Shown here piece by piece: positions 29,731 to 39,244 of a DNA stretch of 64,000 nt. Below the pieces are notes generated by a model that saw only the letters and a list, made by a program, of their open reading frames with translations, made no database searches and was not told where the DNA came from. The stretch lies in NCBI RefSeq assembly GCF_029223865.1, contig NZ_CP119520.1, positions 992,001 to 1,056,000 of the forward strand, written 5' to 3'. The position numbers were made by a program, and so were the translations under genes. Source of the stretch: Telluria mixta (GTDB lineage Bacteria > Pseudomonadota > Gammaproteobacteria > Burkholderiales > Burkholderiaceae_D). The first letter of the stretch is position 1. Every line of letters starts with the position of its first letter.

Positions 29731-30805
29731 GCGCTGACGCGTCGCGGGATTGCTGCCCCGCCTGCTCGCCACCCAGCACCTTCACCGCCCGCTCGAGCAC
29801 CTTGATCTTTTCCCGCATCGCCGACAGGTTGCGCAGCAGCGCCGCGTTGCGTTCCCACTCCGCGTTCGGCGCCATCGGATAAAAGCCCGTGTAGCGGCCC
29901 GGTGCCGTGATCGAATTCGGCACCAGCGTACCGGCCGTGACGTGGACGTTGTCGACGATGTCGATGTGCCCGTTGATCATCGCGGCGCCGCCGAACGTGC
30001 AGTGCCGGCCGATGTTCGCGCTGCCCGCGACGCCCACGCAACCGGCCATCGCCGTGTGCGCGCCGATGCGGCAGTTGTGGCCGATCTGGATCAGGTTGTC
30101 GAGTTTGACGCCGTCCTCGATGACCGTGTCGTCCAGCGCCCCGCGGTCGACCGCCGTGTTCGAGCCGATGTCGACGTCGTCGCCGATGACGACGCGGCCT
30201 GTCTGCGGGATCTTGATGTAGACGCCGCCGTCCACCGCGAAGCCGAAGCCGTCGCCGCCGATCACGGCGCCGGAGTGGATGATGCCGCGCGCGCCGATGA
30301 CGCAGCGCGCGTGGAAGGTCACGTTGGCGAAGAAATGCGTGCCCTCGCCCACGCTGGCGTCGCGGCCGATGTAGCAGCCCGCGTCGATCACGGCGCCGGG
30401 TCCGATGGCCGCGCCCTCCTCCACCGTGACGTGCGGACCGATGACGGCAGTCGGGTGCACGCGCGCGCCCGGGTGCACGGCGGCTGTCGGGTGGATGCCC
30501 GGCGCGGGCGCATGTTCGGGCGCACACAGGTATTGCGCCGTGCGGGCGAAATACGCGTACGGGTTGTTCGTCACGATGCGCGCGCCCGCGTACGTGGCCG
30601 CGACCTCCGGCTCGTCGAGCGGCGCCAGGATCAGCGCCGCCGCGCGGCTGTGCGCAGCAACGGCGCGCAGCCGGCTGTTGCTGAGAAAGCTGATGTCCGT
30701 GGCGCCCGCGCGGTCCAGCGGGGCGATGCGCGCTACTTCGATGTCCGGGTCGCCTTCCAGCCGGCCGCCGAAGCGCGTGACCAGCTCCACGAGTCGTGCC
30801 CCCAT
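29714..30805 (-). CDS. lpxD: UDP-3-O-acylglucosamine N-acyltransferase LpxD
   Basis: LpxD adds the second acyl chain in lipid A synthesis. The 363-residue protein has the N-terminal uridine-binding domain (DISFLSNSRLRAVAAHSRAA), a left-handed beta-helix of hexapeptide repeats (about 100-300; catalytic His expected in the GHNCRIGAHTAMAG region near 246), and a C-terminal helix (REKIKVLERAVKVL). AGGAGG stands before the ATG at 30805. It stands alone, apart from the fabZ-lpxA genes with which lpxD is usually linked, so a second copy may exist elsewhere in the genome. Confidence 0.92.
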   Translation of the reverse strand: MGARLVELVTRFGGRLEGDPDIEVARIAPLDRAGATDISFLSNSRLRAVAAHSRAAALILAPLDEPEVAATYAGARIVTNNPYAYFARTAQYLCAPEHAPAPGIHPTAAVHPGARVHPTAVIGPHVTVEEGAAIGPGAVIDAGCYIGRDASVGEGTHFFANVTFHARCVIGARGIIHSGAVIGGDGFGFAVDGGVYIKIPQTGRVVIGDDVDIGSNTAVDRGALDDTVIEDGVKLDNLIQIGHNCRIGAHTAMAGCVGVAGSANIGRHCTFGGAAMINGHIDIVDNVHVTAGTLVPNSITAPGRYTGFYPMAPNAEWERNAALLRNLSAMREKIKVLERAVKVLGGEQAGQQSRDASALTRSS

Positions 30806-30910
30806 CCCCTGCCTCCTGTCGCATCGTTGCGTCGATATGCGGTTCGACACGAACGCCAGGCCGACAGTTCCGGATCCTGAAGGGGAAACGGAAGCGGTGT
30901 GAGCTAACGC

Positions 30911-30964
30911 AAAAGAAAAAGCCCCGCTCGCAACCGGCGCGTTGCATGCCGGTCGAAAGCGGGG
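30911..30964 (-). terminator. Rho-independent terminator after the TonB-dependent receptor gene
   Basis: Read on the minus strand, CCCCGCT (30964-30958) pairs with AGCGGGG (30928-30922), with an inner GCCGGT/ACCGGC stem at 30948-30953 and 30933-30938. It is followed by CTTTTTCTTTT. It starts 30 bases after the receptor stop. Confidence 0.85.
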
Positions 30965-30994
30965 ACAGGGGACGTAAAGGGTACTGCTATGTGA

Positions 30995-33900
30995 TCAGAA
31001 CTTGCCGCGCACGCCCAGCTGGAAGGTGCGGCCCGGGTCGTACGACGAGAACGCCGCGTTCGGGAACTGGAAGTACGCTTCGCGCTTGGCCTTGTTCAGG
31101 TTGACGATGTCGAACGTGACCGTCGGCCAGCCGTCGCGGTCGAAGACCTTTTCCAGGTCCACGCTGGACGAGAAGTCGGCCTGCTTGTACGAGCGGCCGT
31201 ACAGCGACGCCAGGGTGATGCCGTTCTGGTTGGCCGTGCTGGCCTGGCTGCCCTGCTGGTACTGGTGCGAGATGCGCGCCATGTAGCCGTGGTTTTCGTA
31301 GTAGATGCCGAAGTTGTTGCTCTTCTTCGGCACGTTCAGGGCCACGAAGCCGCTGGTGCCTTCGCCGGTCGCGCTCTGGTTGATGAAGGTCGCGGTTTCG
31401 TTGAAACCGAAGCCCTTGATCGGCAGGAGCTTGTCGAGCGGCTGGACCCAGCCGATCTCCAGGCCGCGCACGCGCAGGATGCCACCTGCGTTGCGCTCCT
31501 GGCTCATCACGACCGTGGCGGCGTCCGGACCGCCGCGCGAATTGATGGCCACCTGCTGAGTCGGGATCAGGTTGTTGTAGGTGATGCCGTAGGCGGCCAG
31601 CGCGGAGAACGGCAGCGTGCGGTTGTCGATGACGGTGAAGCCTTTCACCTGCTTCTGGAACACGGTCAGGCTGACGTAGCCTTCACGGCCCGTGTACCAG
31701 TCCAGGCCCAGGTCGATGTTGTTCGACAGGTAGGGCTTCAGTTCCGGGCTGCCGATGGTGCCGATGTCGGCGGACGGCGAGCTGAAGTTGATGCCCGGGC
31801 GCAGCGAGTTCGGGTTCGCGCGGGTCATCGTCTTCGACAGCGCGAGGCGGGCCACGACGTCGCTGCGCAGCGACAGGGCCGCGGTGGCCGACGGCAGCGT
31901 GTTGTTGTAGGTGGTGTTCTGGTACACCCACTCGGTCTGGTTCGGGTACTTCGAACCGTTCTGGGTCAGCGTGGCGTTGCGCGGATCGCTGAACGAGTTG
32001 AGGGAACCCACTTCCTGCTTCGTACGGACGTAGCGCACGCCGGCGTTGTAGCGCAGCGGGAAGCCGGCGACGTTCGTCTGGCCGTTGACTTCCGTGTAGA
32101 AGCCCGTGCTGCGTTCGCGCACGTAGCCCGAGCTGGCGCCCGTCGACGAGCTGGTGGAATCCGGCGCCGACGAGTTGTAGGCGTCGTAGTTCGAATCCTT
32201 GCGGAAGCGGTCCCAGTCGATCACGAGGCGGCCGTACGGACCCGGCACCAGGTAGCTGCCCAGCTTGTTCACGGGGATCAGCGAACCCTGGTACGTGAGC
32301 GGTGCCGTCTGGCCGGCCGTATAGCCGGTGCCGTAGCCCGGGTACAGGGCGCTGGCGCTGGCACCCGGCGTCGAGGCGCCGTCGCAGGTCGGCGCGCCGT
32401 TCGGGCCCTGCAGGAACACGCTCGGATTGTTGCCGCACACGGCAGCCTGCCAGGCGGCCGAGTTGTCCTGGCCGCGGATGCGGCGGTCGATATCGTCATA
32501 GGCGATACCGGCGCGCACGTTCAGCTTGGCGTCGCCCCAGGTCAGGTCGGAGTGGAAACCCTTGGTACTCGTTTCGCGCAGCTCGTTCTGGATGTTGACG
32601 CGGCCGCCGGCCCAGACGAAGTTGGCCGGGTTGTTCACGTCCTGGTTGAACGTGATGCTCGGCATGGCGCCGCCGTTGCCGTTGAACGTCGCGACGAGGC
32701 CGCTGCCATCGGCCGTGATCGGCATGATGGTGGGCGCTTCGTGCGAGAACGACGACTTGGTCGCGTTGGCCTGCGCTTCCAGTTTCAGGGTCGGGCTGAT
32801 CTTCCATTCCATGCCCGGGTTGATGCCCTTCAAGGTCGTCTTGTCGCGGCGCGGACCGTATTCGATGAAGTAGCGCGAGTTGGCGAACGTGCCCTGCGTG
32901 ACGGTGCAGCCGGCGGCGCAATCGCTCTTGTCGACCTGCATGTTCAGCGGGATCTCGAAGTTGTTGCGCACGGCCCAGGTATAGCCGATGCGCGACATGT
33001 CGTCGTCCTTCTTGCTGTACATGGTGTCGACATAGAAATGCAGGTTGTCGAGCGGACGCCATTCGGCACTGATGATCGCCGCGCCCTTGTCGCGCGTGCC
33101 GAAGTAATCCATGTAGCGGCCGAGGCGCGGCAGGATCGCGTTGTCGATCTGTCCGATGTTCAGGCCCGGGTTGTTCGCCAGCAGGAATGCCTGGTTGATC
33201 GGGGTGCCTGCCACCAGGCCCGCGCCGGCGCCGGCCGGCACGGTGGCCGGGATGGTCCAGTTGCCGCCACCGGTCGGGTTGCGGGTGCCCGTCGTATTCT
33301 GCGTGGCCGACAGGTTGGCGTTGGTGAGACCCACCGTCTCGTAGCCGGTCGTGCGTGCCTTCTGGCGGTTGACGGCGAAGCCGGCCAGGATACCGAAGGT
33401 GTCGCCCCAGGTCTTGCTGGCGAGGATGGAAGCGCGGCCGCCGACGCCATCGGCGATCTTCTGCTTCTGCGCGGTGGCACCGTACGAGACGTGCGTGCCC
33501 GGATTGTCGAACGGACGCGCGCTGCGCAGGTTGACGACGCCGGCCGCGCCGCCTTCGATCATGTCGGCCGTCGGGCTCTTGCTGACGGTCAGTTTGGTGA
33601 ACAGATCGGTCGGCAGCATGTCGAGGTCGATCTCGCGATTCGTGTTCGCGCCGTCGATCGGGCCGGACGATGCCACGGCGATCTGCGCATTGTTCAGCAG
33701 CACCTTGGTGAAGCTGGAACCGAGGCCGCGGATCTGCACGTTGACACCCTCGCCCGTCACGTCGCGCGCAATCTGCACGCCGGGAATACGGCTCAGCGAT
33801 TCGGCGATGTTCTTGTCGGGGAATTTACCGATGTCTTCGGCACTGATGGTGTCCTGGAAACCGACGGCTTCTTTCTTGTCCTTGGCGGACGACAGCAGAC

Positions 33901-34057
33901 TGGCGCGGTAGCCGGTCACGGTCACCACGGCCGCGTCGGCAGTTGCGGCCGGGGCTTCCTGGGCATACACCTGCTGGATGAGGCCGGCGATTACGCTCAG
34001 GCCAAGCACAACTTGGCGGCCCTGGTGACGACGCCGCGCTACGGACTTCTCGATCAT
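30995..34057 (-). CDS. TonB-dependent outer-membrane receptor
   Basis: The 1020-residue protein has a signal peptide (ending near VYA-QE). The plug domain starts at VVTVTGYRASLLSSAKDKK, with IAESLSRIPGVQI and VQIRGLGSSFTKVLLN (about 45-180). A 22-strand-type barrel follows and ends in the outer-membrane signature LGVRGKF with a terminal Phe. The plug type (SAEDIGKFPDKNIAESL) is that of receptors from Caulobacter and Xanthomonas often linked to oligosaccharide uptake; the substrate here is unknown because no transport or catabolic genes are adjacent. CAGGAGACAGCAA precedes the ATG. It has its own promoter and terminator. Confidence 0.92.
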   Translation of the reverse strand: MIEKSVARRRHQGRQVVLGLSVIAGLIQQVYAQEAPAATADAAVVTVTGYRASLLSSAKDKKEAVGFQDTISAEDIGKFPDKNIAESLSRIPGVQIARDVTGEGVNVQIRGLGSSFTKVLLNNAQIAVASSGPIDGANTNREIDLDMLPTDLFTKLTVSKSPTADMIEGGAAGVVNLRSARPFDNPGTHVSYGATAQKQKIADGVGGRASILASKTWGDTFGILAGFAVNRQKARTTGYETVGLTNANLSATQNTTGTRNPTGGGNWTIPATVPAGAGAGLVAGTPINQAFLLANNPGLNIGQIDNAILPRLGRYMDYFGTRDKGAAIISAEWRPLDNLHFYVDTMYSKKDDDMSRIGYTWAVRNNFEIPLNMQVDKSDCAAGCTVTQGTFANSRYFIEYGPRRDKTTLKGINPGMEWKISPTLKLEAQANATKSSFSHEAPTIMPITADGSGLVATFNGNGGAMPSITFNQDVNNPANFVWAGGRVNIQNELRETSTKGFHSDLTWGDAKLNVRAGIAYDDIDRRIRGQDNSAAWQAAVCGNNPSVFLQGPNGAPTCDGASTPGASASALYPGYGTGYTAGQTAPLTYQGSLIPVNKLGSYLVPGPYGRLVIDWDRFRKDSNYDAYNSSAPDSTSSSTGASSGYVRERSTGFYTEVNGQTNVAGFPLRYNAGVRYVRTKQEVGSLNSFSDPRNATLTQNGSKYPNQTEWVYQNTTYNNTLPSATAALSLRSDVVARLALSKTMTRANPNSLRPGINFSSPSADIGTIGSPELKPYLSNNIDLGLDWYTGREGYVSLTVFQKQVKGFTVIDNRTLPFSALAAYGITYNNLIPTQQVAINSRGGPDAATVVMSQERNAGGILRVRGLEIGWVQPLDKLLPIKGFGFNETATFINQSATGEGTSGFVALNVPKKSNNFGIYYENHGYMARISHQYQQGSQASTANQNGITLASLYGRSYKQADFSSSVDLEKVFDRDGWPTVTFDIVNLNKAKREAYFQFPNAAFSSYDPGRTFQLGVRGKF

Positions 34058-34127
34058 TTGCTGTCTCCTGTATTTTTATCTGGGCCTGGACATACCGGTA
34101 GGCATGGTCTTATGACTAGGCAAAATC

Positions 34128-34157
34128 AGTGTAGGAGCTCAATGTTATGAGTGTCAA
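34128..34157 (-). promoter_or_regulatory. Promoter of the TonB-dependent receptor gene
   Basis: On the minus strand a perfect TTGACA (34157-34152) is separated by 18 bases from TACACT (34133-34128). The start of transcription would be near 34121, leaving a leader of about 64 bases with a good ribosome-binding site. This is the clearest sigma70 promoter in the window. Confidence 0.65.
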
Positions 34158-34544
34158 TTGAGCAAACATAAATGTTTTGCGCAACCATAGCGTTAGGCCT
34201 GGTGTTTATTCTGGAATTTCGGTCAAAAACCCAAATTAAATTTAATGAAGTAGCACATATACAGTACAACAAATGGTAGCGTATAGCAAATCAAAAATCG
34301 TTGTAGATGTCTGACATCTGACGATAACATTTAAGGAAAGCCGCAATTTCAGCCATATTTCTGTGGTTTTAATGCAATTGACATCGCACATTGTCATGCG
34401 CGGATACTGAAATGCCGCCGAGTTGGTCAGACATCTGATGTCTGGACAGGAACAGGCAAAACCCGGCCGGTCCGCCGGGCGCGCTATGGGAGGGGAGCTG
34501 GAACAGGCTGGAAAGCGGCACGGGACGGCAAGGTCCCTGCCCGC
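34158..34544. promoter_or_regulatory. AT-rich intergenic region with two related palindromes
   Basis: This 387-base gap has no gene and is far richer in AT than its surroundings. It holds two perfect dyads with a one-base centre: AGATGTC T GACATCT at 34305-34319 and CAGACATC T GATGTCTG at 34428-34444. Both contain GACATCTGA and look like binding sites of one regulator, of the short type used by GntR-family repressors. They lie 150 and 270 bases upstream of the receptor promoter. Whether they control that gene is unknown. Confidence 0.5.
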
Positions 34545-35585
34545 TCAGCGCCGCACGACGATGGGTTTCAGGCCGAGTCCGGCCGGCAGCGCACGCGCCG
34601 CTTCCTGCGCCAGTGCGCGGGTTTCGAAGGGGCCGCCATACAGGCGGTTGACGTTGCCGGAACGGACGACTTCGACAGTCAGGTCGACGCCTGCCTGTTT
34701 CAGTTTCTCGCCCATCTCCTCGGCCTTGCCGTCGCGACCATAGGCGCCCAGTTGCAGATAGAAACCCGGCGCCAGTGCGGCCTTGTCAGCCGAGGCCAAG
34801 GCCGAAGTCGAGGCAGCGGGCGCCTGTGCGCGCGCGACGGCGGCGCTGTCCATGTCGACGCGGTCTTCCAGCATCAGGGCGGCGATGGCGGGCGGTGCCG
34901 GCAACGCCTGCGCCTCGGATGCGGCGGCGCGGCGCGCGGACGCGAGCTGCATCACGTCACCCGGGAACAGGCGCTCGACCTGGACCTGGTGGCTGCCCTT
35001 GCCCAGCAGCCCCAGCTTGAGGGCCGCCGTGTACGAGACGTCGATGACGCGGTCGGAATGGAACGGTCCACGGTCGTTGATGCGCACGACGACGGACTTG
35101 CCGCTCTCCAGGCTCGTGATGCGCGCGTACGAGGGAATCGGCAGCGTCGGGTGCGCGGCCGTCATCTTGTACATGTCGTAGGCCTCGCCCGACGACGTGC
35201 GCTGGCCGTGGAACTTGACGCCGTACCAGCTGGCCACACCGCGCTGGGTGAACGGTTCGTCGTTGATGAGCGGTGTGTAGGTCTGGCCGAACACGGCGTA
35301 CGGCCTGTTGGCGAACTTGGCGTAGGGTTCGTACTTGACGACGGCGTCCGGGGTGTCCAGCAGGCCCGGCGGCGGATTCGCGCCGGGGCCGTCGTCCTGG
35401 TAGTAGCCGCCGCGACCGGAGCCGGCCGCCGGCAGGTTCGGAAGCTTCGGGTCCACGCGGGTGACCTTGTGCTTCCACGGCAGGGGAATCAGGCTTTTGT
35501 GTTCGCCGTTCTGGTCCGTGGTACTGCACCCCGCCATCATTGCCAACATCGCAATGACCGCTGGGAGCAACCTCGGAACGGCCAT
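34545..35585 (-). CDS. rlpA: Septal ring lytic transglycosylase RlpA, lipoprotein
   Basis: RlpA cleaves glycan strands that lack stem peptides at the septum. The 346-residue protein has a lipoprotein signal peptide (VIAMLAMMAGC, Cys near 20). The double-psi beta-barrel domain (GVASWYGVKFHGQRTSSGE to VERLF, about 115-215) keeps the His of TAAHPTLP and the Asp of INDRGPF expected at the active site. A C-terminal SPOR domain follows (LGAYGRDGKAEEMGEKL onward, about 270-346). AAGAGA precedes the ATG at 35585; an ATG at 35600 is the alternative. It is the last gene of the mreBCD operon. Confidence 0.9.
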   Translation of the reverse strand: MAVPRLLPAVIAMLAMMAGCSTTDQNGEHKSLIPLPWKHKVTRVDPKLPNLPAAGSGRGGYYQDDGPGANPPPGLLDTPDAVVKYEPYAKFANRPYAVFGQTYTPLINDEPFTQRGVASWYGVKFHGQRTSSGEAYDMYKMTAAHPTLPIPSYARITSLESGKSVVVRINDRGPFHSDRVIDVSYTAALKLGLLGKGSHQVQVERLFPGDVMQLASARRAAASEAQALPAPPAIAALMLEDRVDMDSAAVARAQAPAASTSALASADKAALAPGFYLQLGAYGRDGKAEEMGEKLKQAGVDLTVEVVRSGNVNRLYGGPFETRALAQEAARALPAGLGLKPIVVRR

Positions 35586-35601
35586 CGCGTTCTCTTGCAT
35601 A

Positions 35602-36717
35602 TCAGGTCTGCACCAGTTTGCGGTGTCGTTGAATACTCATCAATATACCACTGCAGAGCCCCAAAGTAATCAGCGCGGTGCCGCCATAGCTCATGAAAGG
35701 AAGCGGAACTCCGACCACGGGCAGGATGCCGCTGACCATGCCCATGTTGACAAAGGCATACACAAAAAACATCATCGCGACCGATCCGGCCAGCAGGCGC
35801 GTGAACAGGTTCGGCGCATTGGCCGCGATCATCATCGCGCGCCCGATCAGCAGCAGGTACAGGAACAGCAACACGAGGTTGCCGACCAGACCAAACTCTT
35901 CGGAATATACCGAAAAAATGAAGTCGGTGGTGCGTTCCGGAATGAACTCCAGGTAAGCCTGCGTGCCCTTCATATAGCCTTTGCCGGTCACGCCGCCCGA
36001 GCCGATCGCGATGGTCGACTGGATGATGTGGAAGCCCTTGCCGAGCGGATCGGACGTGGGATCGATCAGCGTCATCACGCGTTCGCGCTGGTAGTCGTGC
36101 ATCATCGACCACGCCACCGGGAGGCCCGCGCAGCCGGCCGCGAACAGCGCGCCGAGCGCCTTCCACGACAGGCCGGCCAGGAAGATCACGAAGAAGCCGG
36201 AGCCGCCCACCAGCAGCGCCGTGCCGAGGTCGGGCTGCTTGGCGATGAGGCCGAAGGGGATCAGGAGCAGCAGCGCCGCCACCGCGAACGACTTCCAGTT
36301 GAGGATGCCGGCCCGGGTCTGGAAATACCAGGCCAGCATCAGCGGCGTGGCGATCTTCATGATCTCGGACGGCTGGATGTCCACGCCCACGTGCAGCCAG
36401 CGCCGCGCGCCCTTCTTGATGATGCCGACGGTGGCCACGGCGAGCAGCAGCGCGACGCCGAACGTATAGATCGGCACGGCGAGGCGCAGCAGGGTCTGCG
36501 GGGGCACGACGGCGGCCGCCCACATGAACACGAAGGCCGCGATGATGTTGCGGATCTGGCCTTCCAGGCGGCCGGGGAAGTCGTGGCCGGCCGAGGACAG
36601 CGTGACGAGGCCCGTGCACAGCAGCAGGAACAGGATCAGCGACAGGGCCGGATCGAAGACGGTGAAATACGGTTTGAGGCGCCGGCTGAGCGAGCGGCGT
36701 TCGGGGAAATGCGCCAT
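35602..36717 (-). CDS. rodA: Rod shape-determining peptidoglycan glycosyltransferase RodA
   Basis: RodA is the SEDS-family glycan polymerase that works with PBP2 in the elongation machinery of the inner membrane. The 371 residues contain about ten membrane helices and SEDS motifs such as IQPSEIMKIA near 130, QPDLGTALLV near 170 and the FIPERTTDFIFSVYSEEFG segment near 260. The ATG at 36717 lies 3 bases after the mrdA stop; the rlpA start follows closely. Length and order match mrdA-rodA operons. Confidence 0.95.
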   Translation of the reverse strand: MAHFPERRSLSRRLKPYFTVFDPALSLILFLLLCTGLVTLSSAGHDFPGRLEGQIRNIIAAFVFMWAAAVVPPQTLLRLAVPIYTFGVALLLAVATVGIIKKGARRWLHVGVDIQPSEIMKIATPLMLAWYFQTRAGILNWKSFAVAALLLLIPFGLIAKQPDLGTALLVGGSGFFVIFLAGLSWKALGALFAAGCAGLPVAWSMMHDYQRERVMTLIDPTSDPLGKGFHIIQSTIAIGSGGVTGKGYMKGTQAYLEFIPERTTDFIFSVYSEEFGLVGNLVLLFLYLLLIGRAMMIAANAPNLFTRLLAGSVAMMFFVYAFVNMGMVSGILPVVGVPLPFMSYGGTALITLGLCSGILMSIQRHRKLVQT

Positions 36718-36720
36718 GGT

Positions 36721-38700
36721 TCAGTCCTTGTTGCCGGGGGTCTCGCCGCCCGGCCTGAAATCGGCACCGGCCGTGGGCGCCACCTGGTCTTCGTCGGCCG
36801 GGACCGGGTCGACGGGCTTCGGCGCCGGCTTGTCCGCGTCGCCCGGACGCTTGCCGAGCAGGTAGTAATCGAGCGCCTTGCGCGCGATCGGCGCCGCCAC
36901 GGTCGCGCCGAAGCCGGCGTTTTCCACGACGATCGCGAGCGCGATGCGCGGATGATCGGCCGGGGCGAACGCGACGAACAACGCGTTGTCGCGCAGGCGT
37001 TCCGGCGTCGCGGCGGCATTGTATTTCTGGCCTCGCAGGCCCACGACCTGCGCCGTACCCGTTTTGCCGGCCACCGTGTACTGCACGTTGCGGAATGGGA
37101 TGAACGCCGTGCCGCTCTGGTCCGCCGTCACGCCGACCATGGCGCGCTTGATGACGTCGATGTTCTGCTGCTTGAGCGCGATGCGGCCGGATTCCTTTGC
37201 CACGGTCGGCGTGCGCGCATGATTGCCGCCGTCCTCGAGCAGCTTGACGAGGTGTGGCTTCATGATGACGCCGTCGTTGGCGAGCGTCGCCACGGCGTGC
37301 GCCATCTGCAGCGGCGTATAGCTGTTGAAGCCGTTGCCGATCGAGATCGAGATCGTGTCGCCGCCGACCCACTTCTGCGCCGCGCGGTTCTTCTTGAACC
37401 GGTCGCGCTTCCATTGCTGCGACGGCAGCACGCCCGTCTTCTCGTGTTCGAGGTCGATGCCGGTCTTGTCGCCGAAGCCGAACGGCTGCATGAAGTCGTG
37501 CAGGCGGTCGATGCCCATCTCGTTGCCGAGCTGGTAGTAATACGTGTCGCACGACATCACGATCGAGCGGTACATGTCGACGTAGCCGTGGCCGCCCTTC
37601 TTGTCGTCGTTGAAGCGGTGGCCGCCCAGCACGAAGAAGCCGGGGTCGCTGATGCCGTACTCGGGACGGCGCAGGCCCAGCTCCAGCGCGGCCAGCGCCA
37701 TGAACGGCTTGAACGTCGAACCGGGCGGGTAGGTGCCGGACAGCGGACGGTTCATCAGCGGCTTGTCGAGCGACGTATTCAGTTCCGTCCAGCTCTGGCT
37801 GTCGATGCCGTCGACGAACAGGTTCGGGTCGAAGCCGGGCCGCGACACGTACGCGAGCACGTCGCCCGTCGCCGGTTCGATGGCGACCAGCGCCCCGCGG
37901 TAATTGCCGAACGCCTCCTCGACGACCTTCTGCAGCTCGATGTCGATCGACAGGATCAGGTTGTTGCCCGGCGTCGGCGGCGTGCGCGACAGGGTGCGGA
38001 TCGCGCGGCCGCCGGCCGAGCGCTCCACTTCCTCGTAGCCTGTCTGGCCGTGCAGCTGGCGCTCGTAGCTCTTTTCCAGGCCTTCCTTGCCGATGTGGTC
38101 CGTGCCGTTGTAGTTGGCGGCATCGTCGCTGGCATCGAGCACCTTGGCCTCGGCCTGGTTGATGCGGCCGATGTAGCCCAGCACGTGCGAGGCGACTTCG
38201 CCCAGCGGATACTGGCGGAACAGCCGCGCCTGCACTTCCACGCCGGGGAAGCGGAAGCGCTGCGCGGTGAAGCGCGCCACTTCGTCGTCGGTCAGGCGGG
38301 TGCGGATCGGGACGCTGGAAAAATTCTTCGACTCTTCCATCAGGCGTTTAAAACGTTTCCTGTCCTTCGGTTCGATCGTGACGAGCTTCGCCAGTTCGTC
38401 GATGACGGAATCGAGGTTCGCTTCCAGCTTCGACGGCGTGATCTCGAGGGTGTAGGCGGAGTAGTTGCTGGCCAGGACGACGCCGTTGCGGTCGACGATC
38501 AGGCCGCGGTTCGGCACGATGGGGACCAGTGCGATGCGGTTGTCCTCGGCCTGTGCCATGTACTGGCTGTGCTTGACGACCTGCAGCCAGACGAAGCGTG
38601 CGACGAGCAGGCCGAAGCAGATGAAGACGAACAACACCATCGCCGTCAGGCGCATGCGGAACAGGTGGATCTCGCGATCACTGTCTTTAATCTCGGTCAT
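36721..38700 (-). CDS. mrdA: Penicillin-binding protein 2, elongation transpeptidase
   Basis: PBP2 cross-links peptidoglycan of the side wall. The 659-residue protein has an N-terminal membrane helix (about 18-38), the pedestal domain beginning DNRIALVPIVPNRGLI, and a transpeptidase domain with the SxxK motif GSTFKPF (Ser near 330), the second motif SCD near 385 and KTGTAQ near 550. A Pro/Asp-rich tail of about 45 residues follows the domain. It sits between mreD (22 bases) and rodA (3 bases), its partner glycan polymerase. Confidence 0.95.
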   Translation of the reverse strand: MTEIKDSDREIHLFRMRLTAMVLFVFICFGLLVARFVWLQVVKHSQYMAQAEDNRIALVPIVPNRGLIVDRNGVVLASNYSAYTLEITPSKLEANLDSVIDELAKLVTIEPKDRKRFKRLMEESKNFSSVPIRTRLTDDEVARFTAQRFRFPGVEVQARLFRQYPLGEVASHVLGYIGRINQAEAKVLDASDDAANYNGTDHIGKEGLEKSYERQLHGQTGYEEVERSAGGRAIRTLSRTPPTPGNNLILSIDIELQKVVEEAFGNYRGALVAIEPATGDVLAYVSRPGFDPNLFVDGIDSQSWTELNTSLDKPLMNRPLSGTYPPGSTFKPFMALAALELGLRRPEYGISDPGFFVLGGHRFNDDKKGGHGYVDMYRSIVMSCDTYYYQLGNEMGIDRLHDFMQPFGFGDKTGIDLEHEKTGVLPSQQWKRDRFKKNRAAQKWVGGDTISISIGNGFNSYTPLQMAHAVATLANDGVIMKPHLVKLLEDGGNHARTPTVAKESGRIALKQQNIDVIKRAMVGVTADQSGTAFIPFRNVQYTVAGKTGTAQVVGLRGQKYNAAATPERLRDNALFVAFAPADHPRIALAIVVENAGFGATVAAPIARKALDYYLLGKRPGDADKPAPKPVDPVPADEDQVAPTAGADFRPGGETPGNKD

Positions 38701-38722
38701 TCGGGAATGCGATCAAAAGTCT

Positions 38723-39244
38723 TCAGATCGGACGCGTATGGTCCTTGTCGACCGCGCGGCGCTGCGGCGCCAGCAGCAGCCACGTGATCACGGGCCACAG
38801 CGCGACGGCGATCACGCTTTCGATGAACACGAGCGCGCCGGGGAAGCGGCCCGTGACGAAGAAGCGCACCATCACCTGGATCGCCTGCGTGAGCAGCAGC
38901 AGCGGGAACACGTGCATCGCCTGCGTGACGAGCGGGAACCACAGCACGCGGCGGTGGATCATGATCGCCAGGTACGACAGCAAGGTGTACGCGAGGGCGT
39001 TCTCGCCCAGCAGCGTGGCGTCGTGCACGTCCATCAGGAGGCCCATGCAGAACGCGATGCCGATGCCGACCTTGCGCGGCTGATGGATGCCCCAGAACAC
39101 GAGCACCAGCGCGACGAAGTCCGGCGCGCCGACCCAGCGGCCCCACGGCAGCAGGTTGAGCATGAATGCGCAGACCAGGCTGAACGCGATGAACAGCGGG
39201 CTGACCGGCAACAGGATGTAGTGCGGACGGTTTGTCGTCGGCAT
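38723..39244 (-). CDS. mreD: Rod shape-determining protein MreD
   Basis: MreD is an integral inner-membrane part of the elongasome. The 173 residues are almost wholly hydrophobic, with five or six predicted helices, and include the family LPWGRWVGAPDFVALVLVFW and GLLMDVHDATLLGENALAY segments. Its ATG shares one base with the mreC stop (TGATG). A charged tail ends the protein. Confidence 0.92.
   Translation of the reverse strand: MPTTNRPHYILLPVSPLFIAFSLVCAFMLNLLPWGRWVGAPDFVALVLVFWGIHQPRKVGIGIAFCMGLLMDVHDATLLGENALAYTLLSYLAIMIHRRVLWFPLVTQAMHVFPLLLLTQAIQVMVRFFVTGRFPGALVFIESVIAVALWPVITWLLLAPQRRAVDKDHTRPI

Noticed and set aside
31265..34150. A 961-codon plus-strand frame opposite the TonB receptor
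   Set aside because: Antisense shadow; the receptor has a signal peptide, plug and barrel signature, promoter and terminator.
35461..38787. A 1,108-codon plus-strand frame opposite rodA and mrdA
   Set aside because: Spans two well-identified genes in antisense and has no recognisable domain.
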